In this document: one piece after another, positions 48,331 to 58,669 of the stretch
How the letters are laid out: each line of letters starts with the position of its first letter
Numbering within the stretch: the first letter of the stretch is position 1
Origin: Acorus gramineus
Taxonomy: Eukaryota > Streptophyta > Magnoliopsida > Acorales > Acoraceae
DNA length: 64,000 nucleotides
Direction: 5' to 3'
Assembly (NCBI GenBank): GCA_030737835.1
Contig: JAUJYN010000017.1
Location: forward strand, 124,001-188,000
Notes under the pieces: model-generated
The model's database searches: none
Seen by the model: the letters and a program-made list of their open reading frames with translations, nothing else
What the model was told of the DNA's origin: nothing
Made by a program: the position numbers and the translations under genes

Positions 48331-48640
48331 TCCCCGTGGAGGTAGAAGATCAATTACCTTTGCCGCGAATCGATGATCTATTTGAGCAGCTCTGAGAGCG
48401 AGTGTCTGCTGTTAGATCGATCTTCGCACAAGGGTACCACAAGCCGGAGATCCGAGAGTTGGACATCCCGTAGATGGCCTTTCGTGACCGTTCAGGCACT
48501 ACGAGTTTTAAGTACTGCCGTCGAGGTTGACGAATGCGCCGGATGCCTTCGTGGATCTCAAAAGTTTTATTGGGTTTCCGAGGACTACTTTGGGGTAGTC
48601 TTTGTTGAGTTGCTGTGGTGTGATGATAAGATGATGTGGG
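48331..48640 (+). pseudogene. Degenerate RT N-terminal remnant (element E)
   Basis: [13 protein letters not shown], followed by degenerate RT sequence equivalent to A nt 1223-1450. As in D it lies after the RT C-terminal piece. Confidence 0.75.
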
Positions 48641-48699
48641 TGACCTTGTTTCCCCAGGTTGGCATGCCCTCAGGCAAAGTTCGAGAATCATCATCGAGT

Positions 48700-49810
48700 G
48701 AAAAGCGTCAGTCCATCAAGATTCCTCAGTGGACGTGAGAGTGGGTTGTTAGGGATTGTTGCAGACTCGTTAATGTCACGTTCGGGTCACGACGCCGTCT
48801 GGGTGATCATTGACCGACTGACTAAGTCCGCGATTCCCTCCCTATCAGACTGATTGAGTCTCTGGATGCCTTGACGTGGGTTTTCACCTTCGCGATTGTT
48901 CGTCTTCATGGCACTCCAGTGGGCGCTATTTTCGGTTGAGACGCGAGGGTTACTTTGAGGTTGTGGCGCAGCCTTTGGCGCGAGCCTCCATTTAAGTATA
49001 GCGTTTCATCGCCGATGGACAGCCATCAATGAGGACGATTCGAACCTTGGAGGACATGCTATGTGCCTGCGTGCTCGATGATGAGGGCAGTTGGGTGAGG
49101 CACCACCCATTGTTGGGGTATGCCTGCAAGCGACTGCCATTCGAGCACCCAGATGGATCTGTGAAGGGCACTCTACAGGCGCAGTTCCATACCTCCCTTG
49201 TGTTGGGACGGTAGTGGAGCGCCAGTTGGAGGGGCCATAAGTTAGTTGCTTGACCTTGCGGTGGCCGGGTTGGTTCGTGTGTATATCTGCACCTCCCAGA
49301 ACCGACAGAGGGCTACCCAAGTCATCGTCGCCAGGGGCTTACCTTTGGGTTTTGGCGACCATATTTTTCAGAAGGTGTCCTGGTTTAGGGGCACCCTCTG
49401 TTTCGACGTTCGGGGCAAGCTGAGTTGCTCTTTAATGGGACCTTTTTCTCGTCATTGAGTGGATTGGGGAGGTGGCTTATCATGTAGCCTTTCCCCCACA
49501 GCTGGTTCATGCCCACGACGTCGTCCTTGTCCCATGGCCGAGGCGTTATGTCCACGATCCTGCTCACGTCATCCCGTTCGAGCCGCTCGTCGTCGAGCCG
49601 GGCTTGTCATTCGTTGAGCAGTCGATTGAGATCCTGGACCGCCGCGTGAAGAGGCTCTGCACCAAGACCGTCCAGTTGGTCGAGGTGAAATGGCAGCACC
49701 GTTCCGGTGTCAAGGACACATGGAAGCTCATGGATGCCAGGTGTGACGCGTATCCGCATCTTTTTCCCCTCGTAGATGTTTTTGCATATTTTGAGGACAA
49801 AATTTCCTAA
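48700..49810 (+). pseudogene. Integrase and chromodomain remnants (element E)
   Basis: Integrase core fragments (GHDAVWVIIDRLTKSA near 48790; a TIRTLEDML-like stretch near 49035), then a C-terminal region (HDPAHVIPFEPLV, LSFVEQSIEILDRR) and a chromodomain with VEVKWQHRSGVKDTWKL. The last 240 bases are open; the upstream part is broken by stops and frameshifts. Confidence 0.83.
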
Positions 49811-49821
49811 GGGGGGGAGAA

Positions 49822-50505
49822 TGTTATACTTGTGTCACTTTTAGCCTGCTGGTAACCGTTGGAGCGTTCTGGCAGTTTTTAAAATTTTTAGGGTTTTCGA
49901 TCGGAACCGCTAATTTTTGGACTGTTAGCTATCGTCCTGAGTTAGAGGACTCCGATTGAAAATCTAACTGCATATTTGGTGTCCTGGTGCCGTTTTAGAC
50001 CTCTCACGAAAATTTCATCGAATTCCGGTAACGTTTCCGAAATTTCGCAGTTCCGGGGCGTATCTGGGTTTTTAAGTCGCACACTATATAAGAGTGGGAT
50101 CTAATTTCCGAGGTACTGTTCATCATCCCTACCAAATGAGTTTTTCTCTCTCCCCTCTCTCTTTTTCTCACTTTTGACCCCCCTAGAGCCCTCAAAGCTT
50201 AAAACCTAAAGCATAGGAAGTGTAGATCGGGTCCCGATCTACACCCCGGTGCTTTCAAATTCGAATTCCGGTGAGATTTGCCCCTCCGTCCCCCTCTCTT
50301 CTTCCCTGATTTGAGCCATATCGGTGGTGGAGGTAGATCCGGGCGTTAGAAGCCTTTTGAGGGAGGTTTCGGTGCGTGGAGAGCAACCGGACTTCGCTTC
50401 CTCCCCTTGGTAAGCCTCTTTTCCTCTCTTTTCTTGCATAGATGTATGCTAGGGGGATGGATTTGGGGTTGGGTGGCTGTGGGTGGCCGTCCGAGTGGTG
50501 GTCCG
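49822..50505 (+). repeat. 3' LTR of element E, left portion
   Basis: It starts TGTTATACTTGTGTCAC after the purine tract, with a TATA box at 50085-50092 and a GTAAGC donor at 50410. It stops at GTGGTGGTCCG near 50501-50505, where the sequence switches to an inverted gag start. The right portion of what is probably the same LTR reappears at 53998. Confidence 0.85.
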
Positions 50506-50681
50506 AAAACCTCCAATGGTCGAGAGGGACCATGTCCGCGCCGTCCTCCACGAGGAGACATATCAGCAATCCTAAGAAAACCAGACACTAGGATCAGAGT
50601 ACTCATATCAAAATCCTAGGACTCATCTCTACGAAAGAAGACCATTGGCTCTGACAGGACCAGACTCTGATACCACCTATT

Positions 50682-53600
50682 TGTCACGCCCCAGGCGTCC
50701 CCGGGACGCGGCAAGTGTATATATAATATCAGAATCTACACAGGAGGTCAATAATATCATACACAAGCAACCAGAATGACACACAGACAACAAAAGCAGG
50801 GCTGACATGATATATACACCAAATGCGGATAACTAAAGACTGAATCTGTAATCAAAACACACTACAGATTCCATACATAATCACATGTCCTGTGAGAGCC
50901 AATATACATGCAAAGACATCCAAATACAACACAAAACGCGTGCCCAAGCACGGAAAATAATACATACAGGTACAAGGGATGCTGATAGTCTCTGCAACTC
51001 GCGGGACGTGGCGCTACTCCGCTACTGATGAAGTCCCTCGGGGAGCTCCTCCTCTGGATCCGACTCAGATGACACTGAAGAGAAAATATTATGCGAGGGG
51101 TGAGCCACACGCTCAGTGAACGGCACAACCCATGCATCACAGACAATATTGACCACAACCAGATATCCTTATAATCCACAATTCATATTACTTAATCCAC
51201 AAATGATAGCACAACTCAAAGCCGTGGGTTGCTCAATCGCCAACCCACTACACCCTCACCCTCACCCTTCAATGGGCGACAAAGGATATTGGGACTGGCT
51301 ACAGATAACCAGCGGGTCGCTTCCGCCAACCCGCCACACCCTCACCCTCACCCTTCAATGGGTGACATAGGATATTGGGACTAACTGCACCAAAAACCAA
51401 CGGGTTGCTTCCGCCAACCCGCTACACCCTCACCCTCACCCTTCAATGGGTGACATAGGATTTTGGGACTTACAAGCATCCAATCACAACTCCAGTGGGT
51501 CGTTCATCGCCAACCCACTACACCCTCACCCTCACCCTTCAATGGGTGACATAGGATTTTGGGACTGGCTAGGCTGTTGTTCACCCTTAGTCCACCGATA
51601 GTTCTCCTCCACTCCGTAGGCCGCCTGGTCTACTCCCACATTCAGCACAGTCCGTCCTAAATCAGGAGGTGCCTACTGATGGGAGCCCTCTGTCAGGAAG
51701 GCCTGTCTAACGCTGGGGTAGTCTCTACCAGATCCAACGAAGGGAACAGAACAGCCTACCCATCGCATATGATCCACTTGGATCCGCAGACGGCACATTA
51801 TAACAACACTAATGTTCTGAATTCCTCAGAACCCACCAGGGCGCATAACTACGATGCGGGGAACATGCATAAGGTTATAACAAGGTGGAATGTCGTTGGG
51901 GAAAGAAACTCGGGAGGGCAGCGTGAGTTCCCGTTATAGGACACCCCGACAACCAAACAAGGAACACGGTGTACCCTAACCCGGGTCTCACCGCTGTCCT
52001 CGCAAGGCCCTCCCCTATAATATTCACTATAACATGCATTGTAAACAAATACTAGCATTTAATTTAATAAATAAACTAGTAGGGCACATGCATCGGTCGG
52101 GCTTCCTAGCATGGAAACAGGGGACATGCTGCATGGCTCATACACATCCTAAGGGTGCAAGTCCCTAACATGCAAAGTCTAGGGTAACATGCATTCTACA
52201 ATTAAATCATGCTCGCATGATATACACATTACAACATGCCAATATTCATCCATGGTGCCCCAGGAGAGGTCGGTATACGCCCAAGTGCGTATAACACCTC
52301 TCTACTGGGTTGGATTGTCCCACTCACCAGAGATCGGGGTCGTCGCGCGACCGTCCGTCCAGATCTACAAGACAGACATTCAATATGGTGAGAACAATGC
52401 ATAAAATACCCAAAAATACATCTAAAATACCCAACACTCGGATAAACGTACATACGGCCCGTACGCACGTGTATCCGAGCATCCCGACTCACTCCCGAAC
52501 CCACCGGGCAGCCGCACGCACGGCCACCCGCCCCGGGCGCACAGCCAAGCCTCGGCCCGCGCGCCAAGGCGCACTGCCGAGCCCAGCCCGCACACCCGGA
52601 CACCACCGGCGCACTGTCGCACGCCGGCCCGCGCGCCCCGACGCACCGCCGCACGCACGCGCACGCTCGTGCGCGCCCGCGCGCACCGCGCGTCCAGCCC
52701 AGCGCGCCCCCGCGCGCACTGCACGCACGCCCCAGCACGCGCACGCACTGGCCCCCAGCACCGCGCGCACTGGCCCCCAGCACCGCGCCCAGGCGCATGC
52801 CCAGGCGCACTGCCCAGCACCCAGGCGAAGTGCCCAGGTGCCCTGTCGCGCGCGCGCACGCTCGCGCGCACGCCTGCGCGCGCCCGCGCGCACCTGCGCA
52901 GACCCCCGCTGGCACGCCCGCTCGCGCCAGCATCCGCGCGCACCCGCGCACCCGCTCCGCGCGCACCCGCGCACTCGCGCGCAAGCGCCCGCGCGCGCCT
53001 GCGCGCCCGACTGCGCCTGCCTGGGCGCGCGCCCGCGCGCAAACGACGCCCAGACCGCGCCCAAGCCCTCTTAACCTCCTTTTAACCCATTCTAACCCCT
53101 CCCACACACCCCAACCTACCCAGCCACCATGCATGACCTTCCCAACACCCTTAAGCCAAAAAAAATTAAGAAAAGGAGGGGAGGAGCTCACCTTGGAGGG
53201 GGAACAAAGGGGGATGTTCGGGGGCCCTTCGCGCACCGAAACGCCGCCACCGAAACCACCACCACCACCACCTCTCCTCAGCCTCCTCTTCAGCCAAAAT
53301 CAGGGGGGGGAAAGCATGGAAAGGGAGAGCTTGAGAGAGAGGAAAACAAACAACCATCACACATGCACCAAGAATCCACCACCACTTCCTCCTCCACCTC
53401 CTCCTTCTCTTTGGGGCATTTAAACAAACACAAGGGGGGGCTTGAAGAGGTGAAAGAGAGAGCCTCAGATGAAGGTCGACGTGCACTTGGGAGGGAGAGA
53501 GAGATAGATGAGATATTTATCATATAACTTAAGGGGAAATGACATACGCACCCTTTCACTCGAAATTCTGCGCAAGCTTTACTAGAACAGCCATAACTTC

Positions 53601-53997
53601 CTCGATATAGCTCCGAATGGCTCAATTCCAAAACCGGTGGAAAGCTAAGAAGATTATCTACAACTTTCATGTTTATGACATGATCAAATATCCTCTCCAG
53701 CTATTCCGAATTTAGAGCCAAACATGGAACAGGGCTGCTGCCAGAATTTCCATCCCCGGGGTACACTTGGAAGAATACCCATAACTTTTACTACAAGAAT
53801 CCAGTTGATCTAATTCCACTTCCAAACGAAAGCTAACTCAAAACTGGACGTCTCATAATAAAATCAGAATTTTACCTCTTCATCTTGGATTTTTACAAAA
53901 TCAAATCCAAACGGCAAATTGGAAATACATAACTTACGAAAAAATTATGTACTCAAAATTTTCAAACAGAGCGCTCCAAAATGACACAGGCACAACA
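50682..53997 (-). repeat. Inverted D-type LTR of F, intron-containing form (3316 bp)
   Basis: It shares its U3 with the two D LTRs but is about 823 bp longer. The extra sequence is the segment 52365-53191. It holds a four-unit hairpin minisatellite at 51222-51575 (minus strand). It ends GGGGCGTGACA on the minus strand (TGTCACGCC at 50682). Confidence 0.9.
52365..53191 (-). other. Predicted LTR leader intron 1 in F (827 bp), exactly absent from the D LTRs
   Basis: On the minus strand the flanks read CCAAG^GTGAGCTCC at 53191 and GTCTGTCTTGTAG^ATCTGG at 52365. The two D LTRs read CCAAGATCTGG with nothing between. Removal from GT to AG reproduces the D sequence exactly, as expected if D descends from a spliced, reverse-transcribed RNA. 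Confidence 0.78.
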
Positions 53998-55112
53998 TAT
54001 GATGTGTTGTCTGCGGATCCGAGTGGATCATATGCGATGGATAGGCGGTCTGTTCCCTTCGTTGGATCCTTTAGAGACTACCTCAGCGTTAGACAGGTTG
54101 TCCCGTGCAGGGGCTCCCAATTGTAGGCGCCTCCTGATTTGGTGAAGGACTGTGCTGAACGTGGGAGTGGCCAATCGACCTACGGAGTGAGGAGAGACTA
54201 TCGGTGGACCAAGGGTGACCAACAGCCTAGTCAGTCCCAAGAGACTATGTCACCCGTTGTAGGGTGAGGGTGAGGGTGTAGTGGGTTGGCGATGAGCGAC
54301 CCGCTGGATTTGTCTATGGATGATTGTCAGTCCCAATATCCTATGTCACTCCTGTTGAGGGGTGAGGGTGAGGGTGTAGTAGGTTGGCGATAACGACCTG
54401 CTGGATTGGTGTAGTAAGTCCCAATATCCTTGGTCACCCATTGAGGGTGAGGGTGAGGGTGTAGCGGGTTGGCGGAAGCGACCCGTTGGTTTTGTGTTGA
54501 TTAGTCCCAATATCCTTGGTCACCCATTGAGGGTGAGGGTGAGGGTGTAGTGGGTTGGCGGTAGCGACCCACTAGTTGAGGAATTGTTGATTATTGGTGG
54601 CTATGGTAAATGTGGTTGTGGATGTTAAGAATTATCTGGTTGTGGTCAATATTGTCTGTGATGCATGGGTTGTGCCGTTCACTGAGCGTGTGGCTCACCC
54701 CTCGCATAATATTTTCTACAGTGTCATCTGAGTCGGATCTGGAGGAGGAGCTCCCCGAGGGACTTCATCAGTAGCGGAGTAGCGCCACGTCCCGCGAGTT
54801 TCTGAGACTATCAGCATCCCTTGTACCAGTATGTATTATTTTCCGTGCTTGGGCACGCGTTTGGTTGTATTTGGATGTCTTTGTATGTATATTGGCTCTC
54901 ACAGGACATGTGATTATGTATGGAGTCTGTAGTGTGTTTTGATTACAGATTCAGTCTTTAGTTATCCGCATTTGGTGTATATATCCTATCAGCCCTGCTT
55001 TTGTTGTCTGTGTGTCATTTTGGCTGCTTGTGTATGATATTATTGACCTCCTGTGTAGATTCTGATATTATATATACACTTGCCGCGTCTCGGGGACGCC
55101 CGGAGCGTGACA
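53998..55112 (+). repeat. 3' LTR of element E, right portion
   Basis: It begins TATGATGTGTTGTCTGCGGATCC, equivalent to about 45059 in the E 5' LTR, and ends GGAGCGTGACA. It includes a four-unit hairpin minisatellite (about 54235-54575). Together with 49822-50505 it makes an LTR from which about 1.25 kb is missing at the F insertion. Confidence 0.82.
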
Positions 55113-55500
55113 GCATCGTGCACATAATGTGTTAAAAATCAAAGTAAAAGAATAAAATTAAATATTCCAACTAAAAGAGAAATACGAGAGAGAGAAGAAG
55201 GAAGAGCTCTTTATGTATTTTCTATGTTCTTGATTGATACAATGAATACAATGCAGGCCTATATTTATAGACAGTAAAAGATAATAACAAACAAGATTTG
55301 AGGGGATTTTGTGTTACCAATATAAGTAATTACAAAGTCAAAATGATTGAGTCCAATCCTTTATGATAAGTGATTACAAAGTCAACAGTGGTTATCCATA
55401 GTGGTCATCCATATTTACAACATTTTTAATATTATATCAAAACTCATTAATAAATGTTATGAATATTAATCTATTTTAATCAAAATTATACTATTGAAAA
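55113..55500. repeat. Satellite block 3 (partial unit, 388 bp)
   Basis: It resumes at GCATCGTGCACATAATG and ends at CTATTGAAAA where the B LTR begins. The phase does not join directly to block 2: about 196 bp of the unit (or that plus whole units) is missing across 33195-55112. Confidence 0.93.
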
Positions 55501-57982
55501 TGTTATATATGTGTCACTTTTTGGCCTATTGGCAATCATTGGAACATTTTTGGCAGTTTTAAAATTTTTAGTGTTTTTCGATCGGAACCGCATAATTTCA
55601 GACTGTTAGCTATCGTCTGAGCTAGAGGACTCCGATTGAAAATCTAACTGCATATTATGTGTCCTGGTGCCATTTTAAGCCACTCATGAAAATTTCATCG
55701 AATTCTGGCATCGTTTGCAAAAATTTCGCAGTTCCGGGGCGTATCCGGGTTTTTAAGTCGCGCTCTACTTAAAGGAATCAAAAATATCTCAACACTATTC
55801 ATCATCTTCCCGACTTGCTCTCTCTCTCTCCTCTCCTCCGATTTTCTTCCGTTCGAGCCCCCTACACCCCTCAAAACCAAAAACCTAAAGCACGGGAAGT
55901 GTAGATCGGGTCCCGATCTACGCTCCGGTGTCTTCAAATCCGAATTCCGACGATCCTAGCCTCCCCGACCTCCTCTCTCTCTCTCCTCTGTTTCGAGCCA
56001 AATCAAGGGCCGTGATAGATCGGGGCGTGAGAAGGCTTGTGGGAAGGGTTTCGGCGCGTGGAGATCCACCGGACGCCTCCTCCTCCCTCGGTAAGCCTCC
56101 TTTCCCTCTTATTTCTCGTCTAGATGATTGCTAGGGGAGGGTTTTGTGTTTGGGGGTGGTTGGTGGCGGTGGGGGTCGTCGGAGGGTGGTCGGAGGTGGT
56201 TGGAGGTGGTCGGGGCAGTGGGAGGGGTGGTTGGAGGCGCTCGGCAGGCTGGGGGACTGTCCCGGGCAGCAGGGAGCAGCGGCAGCGGCCAGGCAGCGCG
56301 CAGGCCGGGCGCGCGCGGGCATGCGCGCGTGCGTGCGCGGGTGTGCGTGCGCGCGGCGTGTGCGTGGGTGTGCGCGGGTCTGGTGCGTGGGGCTGGTCGT
56401 GCTGGGCGCGCTGGATGGGCTGGGGGCCTCAGGCAGCACAGGCAACGAGCACAGGAGCCGGCTGGGCGTGCGCGCGTGCGTACGCGCGAGCGTGCGCGCG
56501 GGCGTGCGCTCGGGGGAGCTGGTCGCGGCGGTGCGAGGCGTGCGAGCTGCTCGGGTGGTGCTGTGCGCGAGGGGCTGATGGCGAGCTGGTCTGGGCGCTG
56601 GTCTGGGCGCGCGCGGAGGTGCTGGCCGAGGTGCTGGACGCGCGAGGTGCTGGCGGAGGTGCTGGACGCGCGAGGGCTGGCGAGGTGCTGGCCGAGGTGG
56701 GCGGAGCGCACGGGTGCTGGGGCGCGCGCGGAGGAGGCGCGGGGCGAGGAGCTGGCGCGAGGTGTGCGCGGGCGCGAGGTGGTGTGCGCGGGGGCGAGGC
56801 GCCGCGCGCGGGGGCGTGCGGGGTGCTCGCGGCCAGCGCACGGCGTGCGGGGCGCGTGCGGGCTGCCGCGGCTGGGCTCGGTGGACGCGCGGGCCCCGGG
56901 CGGTGCGCGGAGTGCGCGGGCTGAGGCGCGGCGGCGCGTCCGGGCGGTCGGGTGGCCGTGCGGGGGTGCCGGGGTGTTGGGGGTGTTTGTTTGGGTGTTT
57001 GTTTGTGTGTGTTATGTATTTTTGGGATAATTGTGGATTTATTCTAACCAGTTAATACCTTGTCTTGCAGATCTCGACGGACGGTCGCGCGTCGACCCGA
57101 TTCCCGGTGAGTGGGACAACCCAACCCAGTGTGGGAGGCGCTACATGCTTTGGGCGTGTACCGTCCTCCCCTGGGGCTTATAGTTAGTATTAACTGCTTT
57201 GATGTAATCCATGTATGCATGATGTGTGTGTAGAATTGCATGCCACCCTAGATTGTGTGATAGGGACTTGCACCCTTAGGATTGTGCATGAGCCATGCAT
57301 CCTGCCACCTCGCTATCATGCTAGGAAAGCCCGACCTGTGCATGCGTCCTATTAGTTTGGTTTATTTAATTAAATGCGAACTGTAATAATAGATAGCATG
57401 CTTAGGGAATATAAAGGGGGCCTTGCGAGGTTAACACTGAGACCCGGGTTAGGGTACTCCGTGTTCCTCGTTTGGTTGTCGGATGTCCTACATCGGGACC
57501 TCAGGTTACCCTCCCAAGGTCTCTATTTTCCCTTGTATTATGATTAATAAATGAATGTTCCCCGCATCCTGGTTATGCGCGCTGGTGGAATTCTGAGGAA
57601 TTCGAGACATTAGAGTCTTAGAGATGTGCTGTCAGCGGATCCGATGGATCATATGCGATGGATAGGCTGTTCTGTTCCCCTCGTCGGATCCGTGTAGAGA
57701 CTACCTCGGCGTTAGACAGGTTGTCCCGTGCAGGGGCTCCCACTAGTAGGCGCCTCCTGACTTGGAAGGACTGCGCTGAACATGGGAGTGGCCAAACAAC
57801 CGCGGAGTGAGGAGAGACTATCGGTGGACCAAGGGTAACCAACAGCCTAGTCAGTCCCAAGAGCCTAGGTCACCTGTTGAGAGGTGAGGGTGAGGGTATG
57901 GTGGGCCGGCGATGCGATGACCCATAGGTTTATGAATGGATGATTATCAACCCGCTAAGTCCCAACATCCTAGGTCACCTGT

Positions 57983-58013
<31 letters not shown>

Positions 58014-58550
58014 ATGGAGTTCGGCGATGAACGAACCCCCAGATGGTGATATTATGCCACTTGTGGCTTATGAATTGATTAAATGTGGTTAATATGAACT
58101 GTATGCATGGGTTGTGCTATTCACTGAGCGTGTGGCTCACCCCTCGCATATTGCCTTTTCAGTGATCTCTGAGGGAGGAGCTTCCCGAGCGACTACACCG
58201 GCAGAGGGCAGCGCCGCGTCCCACGAGTTTTGAGGCCATCAGCACCCTTCTTTCTGTTGTACGTATATGTTCTGTGCTTGGGCACTTAGTTGGATTGTAT
58301 TTGGATTTTGTTGTGTATATTTATGACATGTTGGCTCTCACAGGACTTATGATTATGTATCGAGTCTGTAGTATGTTTTTGACTACAGACTCAGTCTTTT
58401 AGCTTCCGCACTCGGTGTATATATTATGTCAGCCCTGTTTTTATCTGTGTGTCATTTTAGTGATTGTTTGTGGTTTATTATTGATTTCCTGTTACTGATA
58501 TCATATATACACTTGCCGCGTCCCGGGGACGGCCGCCCTGGGGCGTGACA
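55501..58550 (+). repeat. 5' LTR of element B (3050 bp)
   Basis: It starts TGTTATATATGTGTCAC and ends GGGGCGTGACA, homologous to LTR A throughout. The GC-rich splice-bounded segment is longer than in A (56091-57070, 980 bp, CCTCG^GTAAGC to TTGCAG^ATCTCG). A two-unit hairpin minisatellite lies at about 57856-58042. Confidence 0.94.
56091..57070 (+). other. Predicted LTR leader intron 1 (element B)
   Basis: Donor CTCG^GTAAGC and acceptor CTTGTCTTGCAG^ATCTCG, with branch-like TTCTAAC upstream. It is 267 bp longer than the A equivalent because of extra GC-rich repeats such as GAGGTGCTGG. The next 36 nt (57071-57106) form the conserved block, followed by GGTGAGT. Confidence 0.6.
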
Positions 58551-58555
58551 AAAGT

Positions 58556-58567
58556 TGGTATCAGAGC
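58556..58567 (+). other. Primer-binding site of element B
   Basis: TGGTATCAGAGC lies five bases after the 5' LTR, complementary to the initiator tRNA-Met 3' end. Confidence 0.93.
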
Positions 58568-58669
58568 CTGGTCCTGTCAGAGCCAAATGTCTTCCTTTGA
58601 TAGAGATGAGTCCTAGGATTTCTATATGCGTATTCTGATCCTAGTGTCTGGTTTTCTTAGGTTGCTGAT

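Larger units (their letters stand above)
46174..49821 (+). mobile_element. Element E internal region (non-autonomous)
   Basis: It contains a primer site (TGGTATCAGAGC, about 46181-46192), a 143-codon gag remnant, the LTR-like module, an RT/RNase H remnant, unrecognised filler (47741-48330), an RT N-terminal remnant, integrase pieces and a fairly well-kept chromodomain, followed by a purine tract (AAGGGGGGGAGAA, 49809-49821). It has the same architecture as D, but its 3' end resembles C and the A/B family more. Confidence 0.85.
50506..53997 (-). mobile_element. Inverted element fragment F: complete LTR, primer site and gag start
   Basis: On the minus strand it reads TGTTGTGCCTGTGTCATTTT at 53997, a full D-type LTR to 50682, a tRNA primer region, and the first 18 or so codons of gag (ATG at 50561-50559) before breaking at 50506. 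The primer-site core is altered by one base (TATCAGAGTC). The LTR start abuts the broken E LTR directly, so the 5' end is intact and the rest of the element is missing. Confidence 0.88.
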
